Assembly: GCA_964541075.1 (NCBI GenBank) | Contig: CAZIPZ010000001.1 | Location: forward strand, 6,778 to 70,777 | Reading direction: 5' to 3' | Source of the DNA: CAZIPZ01 sp964541075 | Lineage (GTDB): Bacteria > Acidobacteriota > Terriglobia > 20CM-2-55-15 | Length of the DNA stretch: 64,000 nt | Shown: one piece after another, positions 8,244 to 17,866 of the stretch | Numbering within the stretch: the first letter of the stretch is position 1 | How the letters are laid out: the number at the start of each line of letters is the position of its first letter | Notes under the pieces: model-generated | Seen by the model: only the letters and a program-made list of their open reading frames with translations | Told to the model about the DNA's origin: nothing | Databases searched by the model: none | Made by a program: the position numbers and the translations under genes

Positions 8244-8858
8244 GTGAAGATCGAAGCTCTATTGTTCGATTTGGGCAAGGTTCTCATTGATTTTAATTTT
8301 GAGACCGGAGTACAAGCCCTTCATTCCTGTTGTTCCATTTCCAGAGATCGTCTGGAGGAAGTCCTCTGGGACGAGCACTGGATACGGCGTTACGAGCGCG
8401 GAGAAATTTCGACAGACGAGTTTCATGCCTATCTCTGTGCGTCGGCGAAACTGAATATCGGTATGCCGGCCTTCCGGGACATATGGTCGTCAGTTTTTCT
8501 TCCCGACATGATTGTCTCCGAGAAACTGCTGGCGGCGCTCAAGCGTCGCTATCCCCTGATTCTCGTGTCCAACACGAACGAGGCTCATGCGGAATTCATC
8601 AAATCTCGGTATCGTGTGTTCGAATATTTCGACCACCACATCCTTTCGTACGAAGTAGGTTCCTTGAAACCCGACTCTCATATCTTCCAATGCGCCATCA
8701 AGGCTTCCGGGCTTCCTCCTCAGGCGCTATTTTTCACTGATGACCGCGAGGAGAACATTGAGACCGCAAAGCGCCTCGGAATTCAAGCCCACCAGTTCGT
8801 CTCCGTGCCCCTTCTAATGGATGCGATGCGAAATATTGGAATTGAAACGGAAGATTAG
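8244..8858 (+). CDS. HAD-superfamily hydrolase
   Basis: A 204-residue cytosolic haloacid dehalogenase-type hydrolase. Motif I is LLFDLGKVLIDF, with the nucleophile Asp; the position two residues later is Gly, as in the YihX-like branch, instead of the second Asp of most phosphatases. Motif II is LILVSNTNE, motif III is the Lys in GSLKPDSHIF, and motif IV is LFFTDDREENIETA. The cap is helical and inserted after motif I. The likely activity is on a small phosphorylated metabolite, but the substrate cannot be read from the sequence. The GTG start has no strong Shine-Dalgarno sequence. The next gene, ppsR, follows by 33 bases in the same direction. Confidence 0.85.
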   Translation: MKIEALLFDLGKVLIDFNFETGVQALHSCCSISRDRLEEVLWDEHWIRRYERGEISTDEFHAYLCASAKLNIGMPAFRDIWSSVFLPDMIVSEKLLAALKRRYPLILVSNTNEAHAEFIKSRYRVFEYFDHHILSYEVGSLKPDSHIFQCAIKASGLPPQALFFTDDREENIETAKRLGIQAHQFVSVPLLMDAMRNIGIETED

Positions 8859-8891
8859 AGCCGGAAAGCAGAAAACAGGGGAACGTTCTCA

Positions 8892-9731
8892 ATGCCTCGC
8901 AAGATCTTTGTGATTTCGGATTCGACCGGCGCCACTGCGGAACACGTGCTGCAAGCGGCCCTGGCGCAGTTTGATGCCAAGGATGTGAACATCGAACGGC
9001 GATCAAAGGTTCGAACGCCTGAAGGAATCCGGGCTTTGGTTGAGGAAGCTGCGGAAAGCGGGACAATGCTCGTTCATACCCTTGCTGAAACGGAGCTTCG
9101 ACGGGAAATTTACCTCAGGGCGACGGAGCGAGGAGTCCGTTGCGTGGATCTTCTCGGAAATCTCCTGTCCGATTTGAGCGCGTTTCTGGGCGCCGCGCCA
9201 GGCGGGGTTCCTGGGGGTTTGCACCATTTTGACGAGAGTTCGTATCGTCGGTTGGATGCGCTCACGTTCGTTGTAAAGCATGACGATGGTCTTGGTCTGG
9301 ATGATCTCCATCGTGCTGAGATTGTGCTTCTGGGCATATCCCGTACATCCAAGACGCCGCTATCCATTTACCTCGCAGTGAGAGGATATTTCGTCGCAAA
9401 CGTTCCGATCGTCCAGGATGTGGAGCCGCCTAAAGAAATCTTCCAGATCGATCAGCGAAAGATTGTTGCGCTCCGGATGGATCCCTCCCGACTCAAACAT
9501 ATCCGGGAGGTGCGCCTGAAATCATTCCGTGAGGACGTTCGCGAGACGTATACCGATCATTCGTCGATTTACCGCGAAGTGGCGTATGCCGACGCACTGT
9601 TCAAAAGGGAATCCTGGCCGGTCGTCGATATGACCCTGAAATCTCTGGAAGAAGTCGCCGTGGAAGTGCTCAGCCTTGCCACCAACCTGCCTTATCACCG
9701 CCCTTCGATGACCAATGATGTCAACTTGTGA
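8892..9731 (+). CDS. ppsR: Pyruvate phosphate dikinase / PEP synthase regulatory protein
   Basis: A bifunctional kinase and phosphorylase that switches pyruvate phosphate dikinase or PEP synthase off and on by ADP-dependent phosphorylation of a Thr (DUF299 family). The 279-residue protein has the family start IFVISDSTGATAEHVLQAAL, the RRLDALTFVVKHDDGLG block and the nucleotide-binding loop LLGISRTSKTPLSIYLA. Length matches the family. The target enzyme is not in this window. It is preceded by the HAD gene and followed by a 295-base gap. Confidence 0.93.
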   Translation: MPRKIFVISDSTGATAEHVLQAALAQFDAKDVNIERRSKVRTPEGIRALVEEAAESGTMLVHTLAETELRREIYLRATERGVRCVDLLGNLLSDLSAFLGAAPGGVPGGLHHFDESSYRRLDALTFVVKHDDGLGLDDLHRAEIVLLGISRTSKTPLSIYLAVRGYFVANVPIVQDVEPPKEIFQIDQRKIVALRMDPSRLKHIREVRLKSFREDVRETYTDHSSIYREVAYADALFKRESWPVVDMTLKSLEEVAVEVLSLATNLPYHRPSMTNDVNL

Positions 9732-10026
9732 CGGGCTGGAAATGAACGGTCTGGGGGTGCAGCCATCAAGTAATGGAAGTCTTTGCTGGTTTCCAAGTAG
9801 AATGGGGACGCTCGCAATGACCCATAAAGCTCACGACCAAACAGATCCGCATTGATTGCGCTTCTTGCTGATTGTGGGTTGGGCCCACCGCGAATAATAC
9901 AGGCGGACAGCCGCCGGGAACCTCTCACCGGCTGTTTCACCGGATGGAGCTGAACTTCAGTATTCATGCAAGGGACTGCTGAGACCTTTAAACGGAAGTT
10001 CGACATGGAAGTCAAACCTCGATTCG
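9732..10026. other. Intergenic gap before the MoxR/VWA cluster
   Basis: This 295-base stretch carries no ORF I would trust. An 11-codon frame (ATG at about 10003, ending in a stop that overlaps the next start) could be a tiny leader ORF but has no supporting evidence. The promoter of the downstream cluster is expected here; I could not find a clear -35/-10 pair. Confidence 0.4.
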
Positions 10027-12282
10027 ATGAACATGTTTGAATTCTTCTTCAAATACAACCCGATCATCTACGAAAGAGGACGGCTGGCGTTCCAGTTGGT
10101 CGGTTCACCCGCTTGGTTTGCACTTTTCGTTTTGGCCGCGGCAGTTGGCGCCTATTTCGCCTACCGGAATGTCGCCAGCGACAAATATTCCATCGGCTTG
10201 GTTGTTTTGCGCGCCATGACTTTCGCCATCCTCGCCTTTATTTTCCTAAGACCGGTGCTGAACATTTCGACCGTTCTGCCACAGGAAAGCTATATGGCGG
10301 TGGTGATCGATAACTCTGAAAGCATGAAGATTCGCGACGAGGGCGAGCAAACTCGCGCTGAACTCCTTCAAGCACAGTTGGAGTCCACGAATTTTTTCAA
10401 GCGGTTGTCGGATAAATTTCGTGTTCGGACGTATCGCTTTGATAGCGATGCAGAGCGTATCGAGAGATTGGATCGGATGACTTACGAAGGTAAACGGACC
10501 AGACTCGAATCCGCAACGAACCTTCTTCAGCAGGAATTGGCATCCGTACCACTGTCAGGCGTGGTTCTGATTACTGACGGGGTAGACAACGCATCGCAGC
10601 AGTGGGCGGACTCCCTAGCCAAACTCGAATCGCGCAGGATTCCTTTTTATACGGTCGGGGTTGGTTCTGAGCACATCACGCAAGATGCGGAAATTATCAA
10701 GGTCGCTGCTCCGCGGGACACCATGAAAGAGTCCACTGCGGTTATGGACGTATCTTTCAGAAGTTTCGGATTTGCGGGCCGCAAAGCGACGCTATATGTG
10801 CGCGAGAACAATGTGCTGTTGAAATCGGAAGAGATAACGCTTCCGAAAGACGGTGAAATTTCCGAGAAGTCCCTGGACATCCCTTCGAACAACGAAGGTC
10901 TCCGAACCTTTTCTTTCTCCATCCAGGTTCAGGGCGATCGCATTCCTGAGAATAACAATCTGGACGCTCTCGTTCAGGTGAAGAACGATCATCCCCAGAT
11001 CCTTTACATTGAAGGCGAGCCCCGCTGGGAGTTCAAATTCCTGCGTCGGGCGATGCAGGACGATCAGAATATTCATCTGGTGACCCTGTTGCGATCATCT
11101 CAAAACAAGTTCTACCGCCAGGGTATCGACAATGAGGAGATGCTTGCCGAAGGCTTCCCCAAAAAGCGGGAAGAGTTGTTCCGCTACAAAGGGCTGATTT
11201 TCGGAAGCATCGAGTCCACATTCTTCAGTCAGGACCAACTCAATATGGTGGTGGATTTCGTTAGCCAGCGAGGCGGTGGGTTCCTGATGACCGGCGGCCG
11301 GAATTCGTTCGGCGGCGGAAGATACCAGAACAGTCCGATCGCTGAGATTCTGCCGGTCCAAATGGCGGCGGATGATCGTGTTCCAATCCTTGATCGCATC
11401 AAGGTCCTGCTTACGGACTACGGGCGGACCCATACCCTGATGAAGCTTTCCCCCGATGCCAGCGCCAATGTCAAGCAGTGGTCAGATATGCCGCCTCTTA
11501 ACGACTTTAACAGGACGCTCGAGGCAAAAGTCGGCGGTATTGTTCTGGCGCGCGGTTCACCGGAACTAAAAACCAACGGTGATCCGATTCTCCTCGCCTA
11601 CCAGCGCTATGGCCGGGGACGCACCATGGCGTTCACAAGCGGCAGCAGCTGGCGATGGCAAATGGAAATGGATCACGAGGACATGACCTACGAGCTTTTC
11701 TGGAAGCAGATCCTGCGCTGGCTCGTAAGCTCCTCCCCGGATCCTGTGATGGTCAATACCGATAAGGACACGTATCTGCCGGGCGAGCCTGTTCGGGTCT
11801 ACGCAGAGGTTTCCGACAAGAGTTTCAATCGCATGAACAATGCTCGCGTTTTGGCGAAGATTACAAATCCAGCCGGAGTAACAGAATCCAGAGTGCTGGA
11901 TTGGAGTGGAGCCCAGGATGGTGCGTATCGCAGTGAGATCAATGCCGGCGAGCCAGGTCTCTATCAAATTGAAGTCGATGCGGCTCAAGGCTCAGAAAAT
12001 CTAGGTGTAAATCGAACAGCCTTTCAGGTGCAGGATCGACCAATCGAGTACTACAACGCCTCCTTGGATACGCGTCTGCTCCAGGGCGTGGCTGACGGCA
12101 CGGGAGGCCGCTATTATCCGCTGTCGCGGATCGGCGAACTTCCCGATGATGCGGTGTATGTTGAGGGAGAGACGTCTTTCGTAGAGCAAAAGGAGCTTTG
12201 GGATGTGCCATTCCTCTTTATGCTCCTCTGCATGACCTTGGGCGGCGAGTGGTTCTGGAGAAAGAAGAAGGGCCTAGCATGA
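10027..12282 (+). CDS. Membrane von Willebrand-A protein with glutamine-amidotransferase-like domain
   Basis: A 751-residue inner-membrane protein. Two transmembrane helices lie near the N-terminus (residues 27-47 and about 58-77) and one near the C-terminus (LWDVPFLFMLLCMTLGGEWF). After the second helix comes a von Willebrand-A-like domain with AVVIDNSESMKIRDEGE (a MIDAS DxSxS variant: Asp-Asn-Ser-Glu-Ser) and VVLITDGVDN. The middle region, YKGLIFGSIESTFFSQDQL and FLMTGGRNSFGGGRYQNSP, resembles the class-I amidotransferase-like domain found in large BatA-related membrane proteins. It heads a seven-gene run with ATGA overlaps. The likely role is assembly of, or quality control for, an envelope complex together with MoxR; no substrate is known. 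Confidence 0.8.
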   Translation: MNMFEFFFKYNPIIYERGRLAFQLVGSPAWFALFVLAAAVGAYFAYRNVASDKYSIGLVVLRAMTFAILAFIFLRPVLNISTVLPQESYMAVVIDNSESMKIRDEGEQTRAELLQAQLESTNFFKRLSDKFRVRTYRFDSDAERIERLDRMTYEGKRTRLESATNLLQQELASVPLSGVVLITDGVDNASQQWADSLAKLESRRIPFYTVGVGSEHITQDAEIIKVAAPRDTMKESTAVMDVSFRSFGFAGRKATLYVRENNVLLKSEEITLPKDGEISEKSLDIPSNNEGLRTFSFSIQVQGDRIPENNNLDALVQVKNDHPQILYIEGEPRWEFKFLRRAMQDDQNIHLVTLLRSSQNKFYRQGIDNEEMLAEGFPKKREELFRYKGLIFGSIESTFFSQDQLNMVVDFVSQRGGGFLMTGGRNSFGGGRYQNSPIAEILPVQMAADDRVPILDRIKVLLTDYGRTHTLMKLSPDASANVKQWSDMPPLNDFNRTLEAKVGGIVLARGSPELKTNGDPILLAYQRYGRGRTMAFTSGSSWRWQMEMDHEDMTYELFWKQILRWLVSSSPDPVMVNTDKDTYLPGEPVRVYAEVSDKSFNRMNNARVLAKITNPAGVTESRVLDWSGAQDGAYRSEINAGEPGLYQIEVDAAQGSENLGVNRTAFQVQDRPIEYYNASLDTRLLQGVADGTGGRYYPLSRIGELPDDAVYVEGETSFVEQKELWDVPFLFMLLCMTLGGEWFWRKKKGLA

Positions 12283-13211
12283 TTTCCAGATTGCTGCTCG
12301 TTTTATTCCTTCTATTCCCGGCGAAGGTTTGGGCCGATTCCTCAGCACTGATTCTCACCGGCGTTGCGGGCGACCCGGAGCATGCTGAAAAGTTCACAAA
12401 GTGGACAGACAGCACCCGCAAGACTCTGGTCGAGAAATTCGATTTTTCGCCTGACCGGGTTGTCGCCCTTGTGGATAAGAAGGCGACTCGCGATGAGATT
12501 CGAAAAACCTTTGCGGCGCTGAAGAGTCAGCTGAAGCCCCTCGATACCTTCTTCTTGTTTTTCATCGGTCACGGCAGCTACGAAGGCGACTACAAATTCA
12601 ACATTAGCGGTCCCGACCTGACTGGCGCCGAATACGGCGAACTTTTGAACACGCTTAGCGTAGGGCGCATCGTCGTTGTCAACAGCACTAGCGCCAGTGG
12701 CGGCGTCATCGACAAGATGATGGGAAAGAATCGGATTGTCGTTACGGCCACACGCAGTGGTCAGGAAGGCAACGAGACGGTGTTCTATGAGCACTTCCTT
12801 GCCGCCCTGGAGGATCCTGCCAGCGATCAGGATAAGAACGGACAGACCAGCGTGTGGGAAGCTTTCAAATATGCAACTGCCGCTGTGGAACGCTTTTACA
12901 AGGACGAAGGCCGCCTTGCGACGGAGCACGCCCAGATTTCCGACAATGGCGCCGACAAAGTCGGATCCAATGTTCCAGAGCCACCGGCTTTGGCCCGCGC
13001 CATAGGGTTCCGGGTGGACCGCCAGGTTGCTTCGGGTGATCCCAAGGTCCAGGCGCTGCTGGCCGAAAAACGAGGAATCGAACAGAAGATTGAAGCCCTG
13101 CGGCTGATCAAAGACACCATGCTGGAAGAGCAATACCAAAAAGAAATGGAAGAGCTGCTCGTCGACCTCGCGCTCAAGAACCAACAGATTCGCGCACTGG
13201 AGAAGAAATGA
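12279..13211 (+). CDS. Exported caspase-like (C13 type) protein lacking the catalytic cysteine
   Basis: A 310-residue protein with a signal peptide (MISRLLLVLFLLFPAKVWAD) and a caspase/legumain-like core. The histidine block is FLFFIGHGSYEG, with His98. The block where these peptidases have 'DACxSGG' reads VVNSTSASGG, so the nucleophile position is Ser138 and the protein is probably not a cysteine peptidase. The end, from about residue 260, is a charged coiled coil. ATG 12279 overlaps the preceding stop as ATGA; a longer frame upstream would overlap the previous gene by 84 bases. Within this cluster a binding or scaffolding role is more likely than proteolysis. Confidence 0.75.
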   Translation: MISRLLLVLFLLFPAKVWADSSALILTGVAGDPEHAEKFTKWTDSTRKTLVEKFDFSPDRVVALVDKKATRDEIRKTFAALKSQLKPLDTFFLFFIGHGSYEGDYKFNISGPDLTGAEYGELLNTLSVGRIVVVNSTSASGGVIDKMMGKNRIVVTATRSGQEGNETVFYEHFLAALEDPASDQDKNGQTSVWEAFKYATAAVERFYKDEGRLATEHAQISDNGADKVGSNVPEPPALARAIGFRVDRQVASGDPKVQALLAEKRGIEQKIEALRLIKDTMLEEQYQKEMEELLVDLALKNQQIRALEKK

Positions 13212-15823
13212 AAAATCACTTCAGATTCAGTATCGCGATCCGGCGTTCTAGAAACCATCGTCCAGCACGGCGAATCCTGAATCCAGCTTCGGAAATTCCA
13301 AATCCAAAGCTGCTGGCGCTTCTACTGCTTCCATTCCTCCTCCTGAGCTGCGGCGCCTTATGGCAGACTGATGCCAACACCGCTGTCGAGATGGCGCGAA
13401 CCGGCCAGTATAAAGAGGCGGCAGCCGTCCTTGAAGCTGCAGTGGCCAAGGGCAACGTCGAGCAACCAGTGGTCGAAGGGCTTTACTATTCGTGGATTCG
13501 TCAGGGCGAGTATGAGAAAACGCGCGAGCGTTTCGAGTCGTGGTCCACGGAGTATGCGAAAGCGGGACCCATACGGCTCAGCGCAGCGCGCGTGAATCAT
13601 ATTGTGGGAAACCAAGATCGGGCGCTCACTCATCTGGAACCGATCCTCAGCTACTCAGACGTCGGCATCGCCGCCCAATTCGAGAAAGCCCAGGTTCTCG
13701 ATGGTATGGGAAAGCGCGAGGACGCGAATGCGATCTATCAGAGGATGATCACCGCTTTCCAAGACGGCATTATTCGCGCTCCTCGGGATTTGTTCTGGGT
13801 TGCGCGTGCAATGTGGGCGACTGAATATTTTCATGACGCTAACGATGTTTTCAAGATGGTTGCGGAAGCCGATCCACGAAACGCAGAACTCTTCGTCGCA
13901 TGGGGTGATCTGCTCGCCGAAAAATATAACGAGCCTGAAGCGATTGCCAGCTACCAGGACGCTCTGAAGATCGATCCGAATATGCCCGAAGCACAGGTCG
14001 GGCTTGCGCGAACCTACTCCTTGTCCGATCCCGAGAAAGCATCGAAGGCGCTCGAAGCCGCTCTTCGCATTAATCCAAATTCCATCGATGGCAACCTATT
14101 GGTTGTGGAGCAGGACATCGACTCCGAGCAGTTTGATAAAGCCGTCGAGGACGTCAAGAAAGTGTTTGCCGTCAACCCGCAATCGATCGAAGCCTTGAGC
14201 CTCTTGGCCTCCATACATTTCCTGCGTGACAACAAGACAGAGTTCAATAGCTATGTCGAACGGGTTCTTCAAGCGAATCCGCTTTACAGCGAACTCTTCT
14301 ACACGCTTGCGGATAACTGCGTTTCCGTTCGACTGTACGACCAGGCCGTCACGTTCGCTCGCGAAGCCATTCGTTTGAATCCGCGCGATTGGAAGGCGAT
14401 GAGTCTCTTGGGCGTCAACCTATTACGCCTCGGGCAGGAGACGGAAGGGAAGGCGATGCTCGAGAAGGCATACGAGGGAGACCCATTCAACGTCTGGAAC
14501 GTGAATACCCTGAGGCTGCTCGGCAGCTTTCCGAAGTTCGACCGGTTTGAAACCCCGCATTTTCGAGTAATGCTCCACAAAAAGGAAAGCGCGGCGTTGC
14601 GTCCATACGTTACGGAGCTTCTCGAAAAAGCCCACAAGGTGCTCAGTGCAAAATACGAATTCACACCATCCGGTCCGATTGTCTTTGAAATGTATCCGGA
14701 CCATGCGGACTTCGCTGTCCGCACCCTAGGGCTTCCGGGCATCGGCGCTCTGGGTGTTTGCTTCGGAAGGTTGTTCGTCATGGATTCGCCATCAGCACGA
14801 AAACCTGATGAATTCAATTGGGGAAGCACACTCTGGCATGAATTCGCACACGTGATCACACTTCAGATTACGGATCACAAGGTTCCTCGCTGGTTTTCTG
14901 AAGGACTATCGGTTTTTGAAGAACGGAAGGCGTTCCCCGGTTGGGGAGATGATCTCAAGATCGAATATCTCGGCGCGATCAAGGGCAAGAAGCTCTTGCC
15001 TATAGCCGAGTTGAACAACGGATTCATAAGGCCGAAGTTTCCTGAGCAGGTTCTTGTTTCCTATTATCAGGCTTCGATCATTTGCGACTTCATTGAGAGT
15101 AAGTATGGCTTTGCTGCAATTCGCCAAATGCTCGCGCTGTACAAGGGGGGGAAGAATACGGCCGAGGTCTTCAAGGGCGCTCTGAACATTACGCTCGACC
15201 AATTTGACACGGACTTCTTCAAGTGGGTCGACGACAAGGTTCGCGGGATAGAAATTCCGGTATTCACCAAGCTGATCAGCAGTGGACAAGAGCAGTTCGC
15301 GAAGGGTGACACAGATGCCGCAATCGAAACACTGAAGAGCGCCATCGAGATGTATCCGGAATATTCGGATGAGCACAATGCTTATGAGCCTCTTGCTGAC
15401 GCCTATCTCAAAAAGGGTGACAAGCCGGCTGCCATCGAAGTCTTGAGAAAATTCTTGACCTATTCGGAAACGAGTTATCGGAGTTACTTGAAACTTGCGG
15501 AACTGCTCGAGGAAAAGGGCGATCTTCCGGGTGCCGTGCAGGCGCTTGAGGGATCCATTTACGTCAGGCCCCTGGACATGCAGGACCATCAAAAACTTGG
15601 CGATATCTTATTGACTCAAAAGCAGTGGAACGGGGCAGCGCGTGAATTTGAAACACTGGTCGCACTAAACCCGCCGGACCGCGCTGGCGCGTACTATAGG
15701 CTGGCACAGGCATACCTTGGCCAAGGAAATAATCAGGAAGCTCGAAAGAACGTTCTTAAATCGCTGGAGATAGCTCCGTCATTCGAGCCGGCTCAGGAAT
15801 TGTTATTAAAAATTGTGAGGTAA
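13208..15823 (+). CDS. TPR lipoprotein with peptidase MA-type metallopeptidase domain
   Basis: An 871-residue protein. The N-terminus carries basic residues, then LLALLLLPFLLLSCGA, a lipobox with Cys48 as the lipidation site. Many tetratricopeptide repeats follow (residues about 60-430, for example AIASYQDALKIDPNMPEAQV), then a metallopeptidase domain with HEFAH (His544, Glu545, His548) and a downstream WFSEGLSVFEE, the gluzincin arrangement of the peptidase MA family. More TPRs end the protein. The start overlaps the previous gene as ATGA. The zinc-binding residues are intact, so this could be the active peptidase of the cluster. The N-terminal 30 residues before the lipobox are unusually long. 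Confidence 0.82.
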   Translation: MKNHFRFSIAIRRSRNHRPARRILNPASEIPNPKLLALLLLPFLLLSCGALWQTDANTAVEMARTGQYKEAAAVLEAAVAKGNVEQPVVEGLYYSWIRQGEYEKTRERFESWSTEYAKAGPIRLSAARVNHIVGNQDRALTHLEPILSYSDVGIAAQFEKAQVLDGMGKREDANAIYQRMITAFQDGIIRAPRDLFWVARAMWATEYFHDANDVFKMVAEADPRNAELFVAWGDLLAEKYNEPEAIASYQDALKIDPNMPEAQVGLARTYSLSDPEKASKALEAALRINPNSIDGNLLVVEQDIDSEQFDKAVEDVKKVFAVNPQSIEALSLLASIHFLRDNKTEFNSYVERVLQANPLYSELFYTLADNCVSVRLYDQAVTFAREAIRLNPRDWKAMSLLGVNLLRLGQETEGKAMLEKAYEGDPFNVWNVNTLRLLGSFPKFDRFETPHFRVMLHKKESAALRPYVTELLEKAHKVLSAKYEFTPSGPIVFEMYPDHADFAVRTLGLPGIGALGVCFGRLFVMDSPSARKPDEFNWGSTLWHEFAHVITLQITDHKVPRWFSEGLSVFEERKAFPGWGDDLKIEYLGAIKGKKLLPIAELNNGFIRPKFPEQVLVSYYQASIICDFIESKYGFAAIRQMLALYKGGKNTAEVFKGALNITLDQFDTDFFKWVDDKVRGIEIPVFTKLISSGQEQFAKGDTDAAIETLKSAIEMYPEYSDEHNAYEPLADAYLKKGDKPAAIEVLRKFLTYSETSYRSYLKLAELLEEKGDLPGAVQALEGSIYVRPLDMQDHQKLGDILLTQKQWNGAAREFETLVALNPPDRAGAYYRLAQAYLGQGNNQEARKNVLKSLEIAPSFEPAQELLLKIVR

Positions 15824-15825
15824 AA

Positions 15826-16851
15826 GTGGAACTTAGCGTGGAGCAAAAGAAAGAGCTCGAGATCGTCGAACGATTTCATATCGAATTAAAAAAGATCGAC
15901 CACGAAATTCGGAAGGTGATCGTCGGCCAAAAGGAAGTTGTCGATCAGGTGATGATATCGATGCTGACGGGAGGGCACTCCATCATCACTGGAGTTCCTG
16001 GACTGGCCAAGACTCTTCTGATCGCCACCGTCGCCCAGGTGCTCCATCTGAACTTCAAACGTATTCAGTTCACGCCTGATCTGATGCCGGCCGACATCAC
16101 GGGCACGGAAATTATCGAAGAGGATCGCACGACCGGAAAGCGCATGCGCGTCTTCGTGAAGGGGCCGATTTTCGCGAACATTATTCTGGCGGACGAAATC
16201 AATCGAACGCCGCCGAAAACCCAATCAGCCCTTCTGGAAGCGATGCAAGAGGGGTCGGTATCCATTGAAGGAAACACTTATATTCTCGATAAGCCTTTCT
16301 ACGTTCTGGCGACCCAGAACCCTATCGAATTGGAAGGAACGTATCCGCTCCCTGAAGCCCAATTGGATCGATTCATGTTCAACATTGTGATTGATTACCT
16401 TTCCGAGGATGAAGAGATACAGGTCGTCAGTCAGACCACATCAATCAGGTCCATTTCGTTCGAAAAGACGATCAGCGGTCCGGAGATCATTGAGTTTCAA
16501 CAACTCGTTCGGCAGATGCCCGTGGCCGAGTCCGTCATGCGCTACGCCGTTCAATTGGCGAGAACCAGCCGCCCCGGTGCAGCAAGCCCACCTGACTTCG
16601 TTAAACAATATGTGAATTACGGCGCCAGCCTGCGGGCTTCCCAGTTCCTAATTCTTGGTGCAAAAGCTCGGGCGCTGATTCATGGACGTTACAACGTTGC
16701 CGTGGAAGACATTCAGGCGCTCGCCTATCCTGTGTTTCGCCATCGCATCATCACGAATTTTCACGCGGAGTCGGAGGGTATCAAGTCTGAGGAAATTATC
16801 CGGAGGTTGATTGAATACGTTCCTGTTCCGAAATCCGGGATGAAGGATTAA
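15826..16851 (+). CDS. MoxR-family AAA+ ATPase
   Basis: A 341-residue cytosolic AAA+ ATPase. The Walker A loop is ITGVPGLAKTLL, Walker B is NIILADEINRTPPKTQSALL, sensor 1 lies in FYVLATQNPIELEGTYPL and the arginine finger region in LPEAQLDRFMF. MoxR proteins act as chaperones that mature or load substrates with partner von Willebrand-A proteins; three such partners lie next to it. The start is GTG, two bases after the preceding stop, in the context AGGTAAAAGTG. It is almost certainly co-transcribed with its neighbours. Confidence 0.93.
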   Translation: MELSVEQKKELEIVERFHIELKKIDHEIRKVIVGQKEVVDQVMISMLTGGHSIITGVPGLAKTLLIATVAQVLHLNFKRIQFTPDLMPADITGTEIIEEDRTTGKRMRVFVKGPIFANIILADEINRTPPKTQSALLEAMQEGSVSIEGNTYILDKPFYVLATQNPIELEGTYPLPEAQLDRFMFNIVIDYLSEDEEIQVVSQTTSIRSISFEKTISGPEIIEFQQLVRQMPVAESVMRYAVQLARTSRPGAASPPDFVKQYVNYGASLRASQFLILGAKARALIHGRYNVAVEDIQALAYPVFRHRIITNFHAESEGIKSEEIIRRLIEYVPVPKSGMKD

Positions 16852-16882
16852 GGGGTAAAGGAAGGACATTTTACACCCTACT

Positions 16883-17788
16883 ATGAGCACGGTTGAAAGG
16901 CCTTCGAATAGATTTATCGATCCAAAGGTTCTGATGAAGATCCAGAACCTAGAGCTTGTCGCCCGTACGGTCGTTGAAGGCTTCGTTCAAGGACTGCACC
17001 GCTCGCCTTACCTCGGATTCAGCGTCGATTTCGCTGAATATAGGCAATACATGCCTGGCGATGACCTGCGACGCATCGACTGGAACGTCTATGGCCGCTC
17101 CGACCGCCTCTATATCAAACTGTATGAGGGAGAAACCAATACTCGCGTTCTGATCCTGCTGGATATCAGTGGATCGATGAACTATGGCTCCGGCGAGGTC
17201 AGGAAGATCGACTACGCGCGGATTCTCGCAGCAACGCTGAGCTACTTTGCTTATCACCAGCGGGATGGAGTGGGTTTGCTCACTTTTGATACTGAGATTC
17301 GCGCGCACGTGCCTGCGAGCCGCCGTGCGGGCCAACTCCCGACGATTCTTGCCGAGATTGATCGTATTCAACCGTCTCAGCAGACGGAATTTCGCAAGCC
17401 GCTGAGGCATCTCGCGGAGTTTCTGACCCGCCGAGGCATGATTGTCGTCATTTCCGATTTGTACGATGAGCCCGACAGCATTATTTCCGGTCTGAAACAA
17501 CTCAAGTCGAAGGGCAATGATCTGGTCGTTTTTCACGTCATGGATGATTTCGAACTGACGTTCCCGTTTCAGGACACGGCGCAGTTTGAGGACCTGGAAA
17601 CCAGAAAGAAGCTGCACGTCATTCCTGAGTATTTGCGCAAGCAGTATCTGGAGATTCTGAACGACCACATGGATAAAGTCCGAAAGGGACTCACTGGGGC
17701 GCGTATCGACTATGTGTTGATGAATACCACAAGACCAATGGACGCAGGATTATTTGCCTATCTTGCAGCAAGAGCAAAAAGCCAATAG
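16883..17788 (+). CDS. DUF58 protein with von Willebrand-A fold
   Basis: A 301-residue cytosolic protein, the usual partner of MoxR. The DUF58 signature is VDFAEYRQYMPGDDLRRIDW, followed by YIKLYEGETNTRVLILLDIS, with a MIDAS-like DISGSMNYG. The later strands include GMIVVISDLYDEPDSI. Known family members are assumed to receive substrates from MoxR. The gene starts 31 bases after moxR. Confidence 0.93.
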   Translation: MSTVERPSNRFIDPKVLMKIQNLELVARTVVEGFVQGLHRSPYLGFSVDFAEYRQYMPGDDLRRIDWNVYGRSDRLYIKLYEGETNTRVLILLDISGSMNYGSGEVRKIDYARILAATLSYFAYHQRDGVGLLTFDTEIRAHVPASRRAGQLPTILAEIDRIQPSQQTEFRKPLRHLAEFLTRRGMIVVISDLYDEPDSIISGLKQLKSKGNDLVVFHVMDDFELTFPFQDTAQFEDLETRKKLHVIPEYLRKQYLEILNDHMDKVRKGLTGARIDYVLMNTTRPMDAGLFAYLAARAKSQ

Positions 17789-17866
17789 TCCAATGCCGAA
17801 ACTAGTTGTCTGAGTTGAGATAGGCGCGACGAACGTGAACGCCCGACATCGCGCGACGACCAAATT

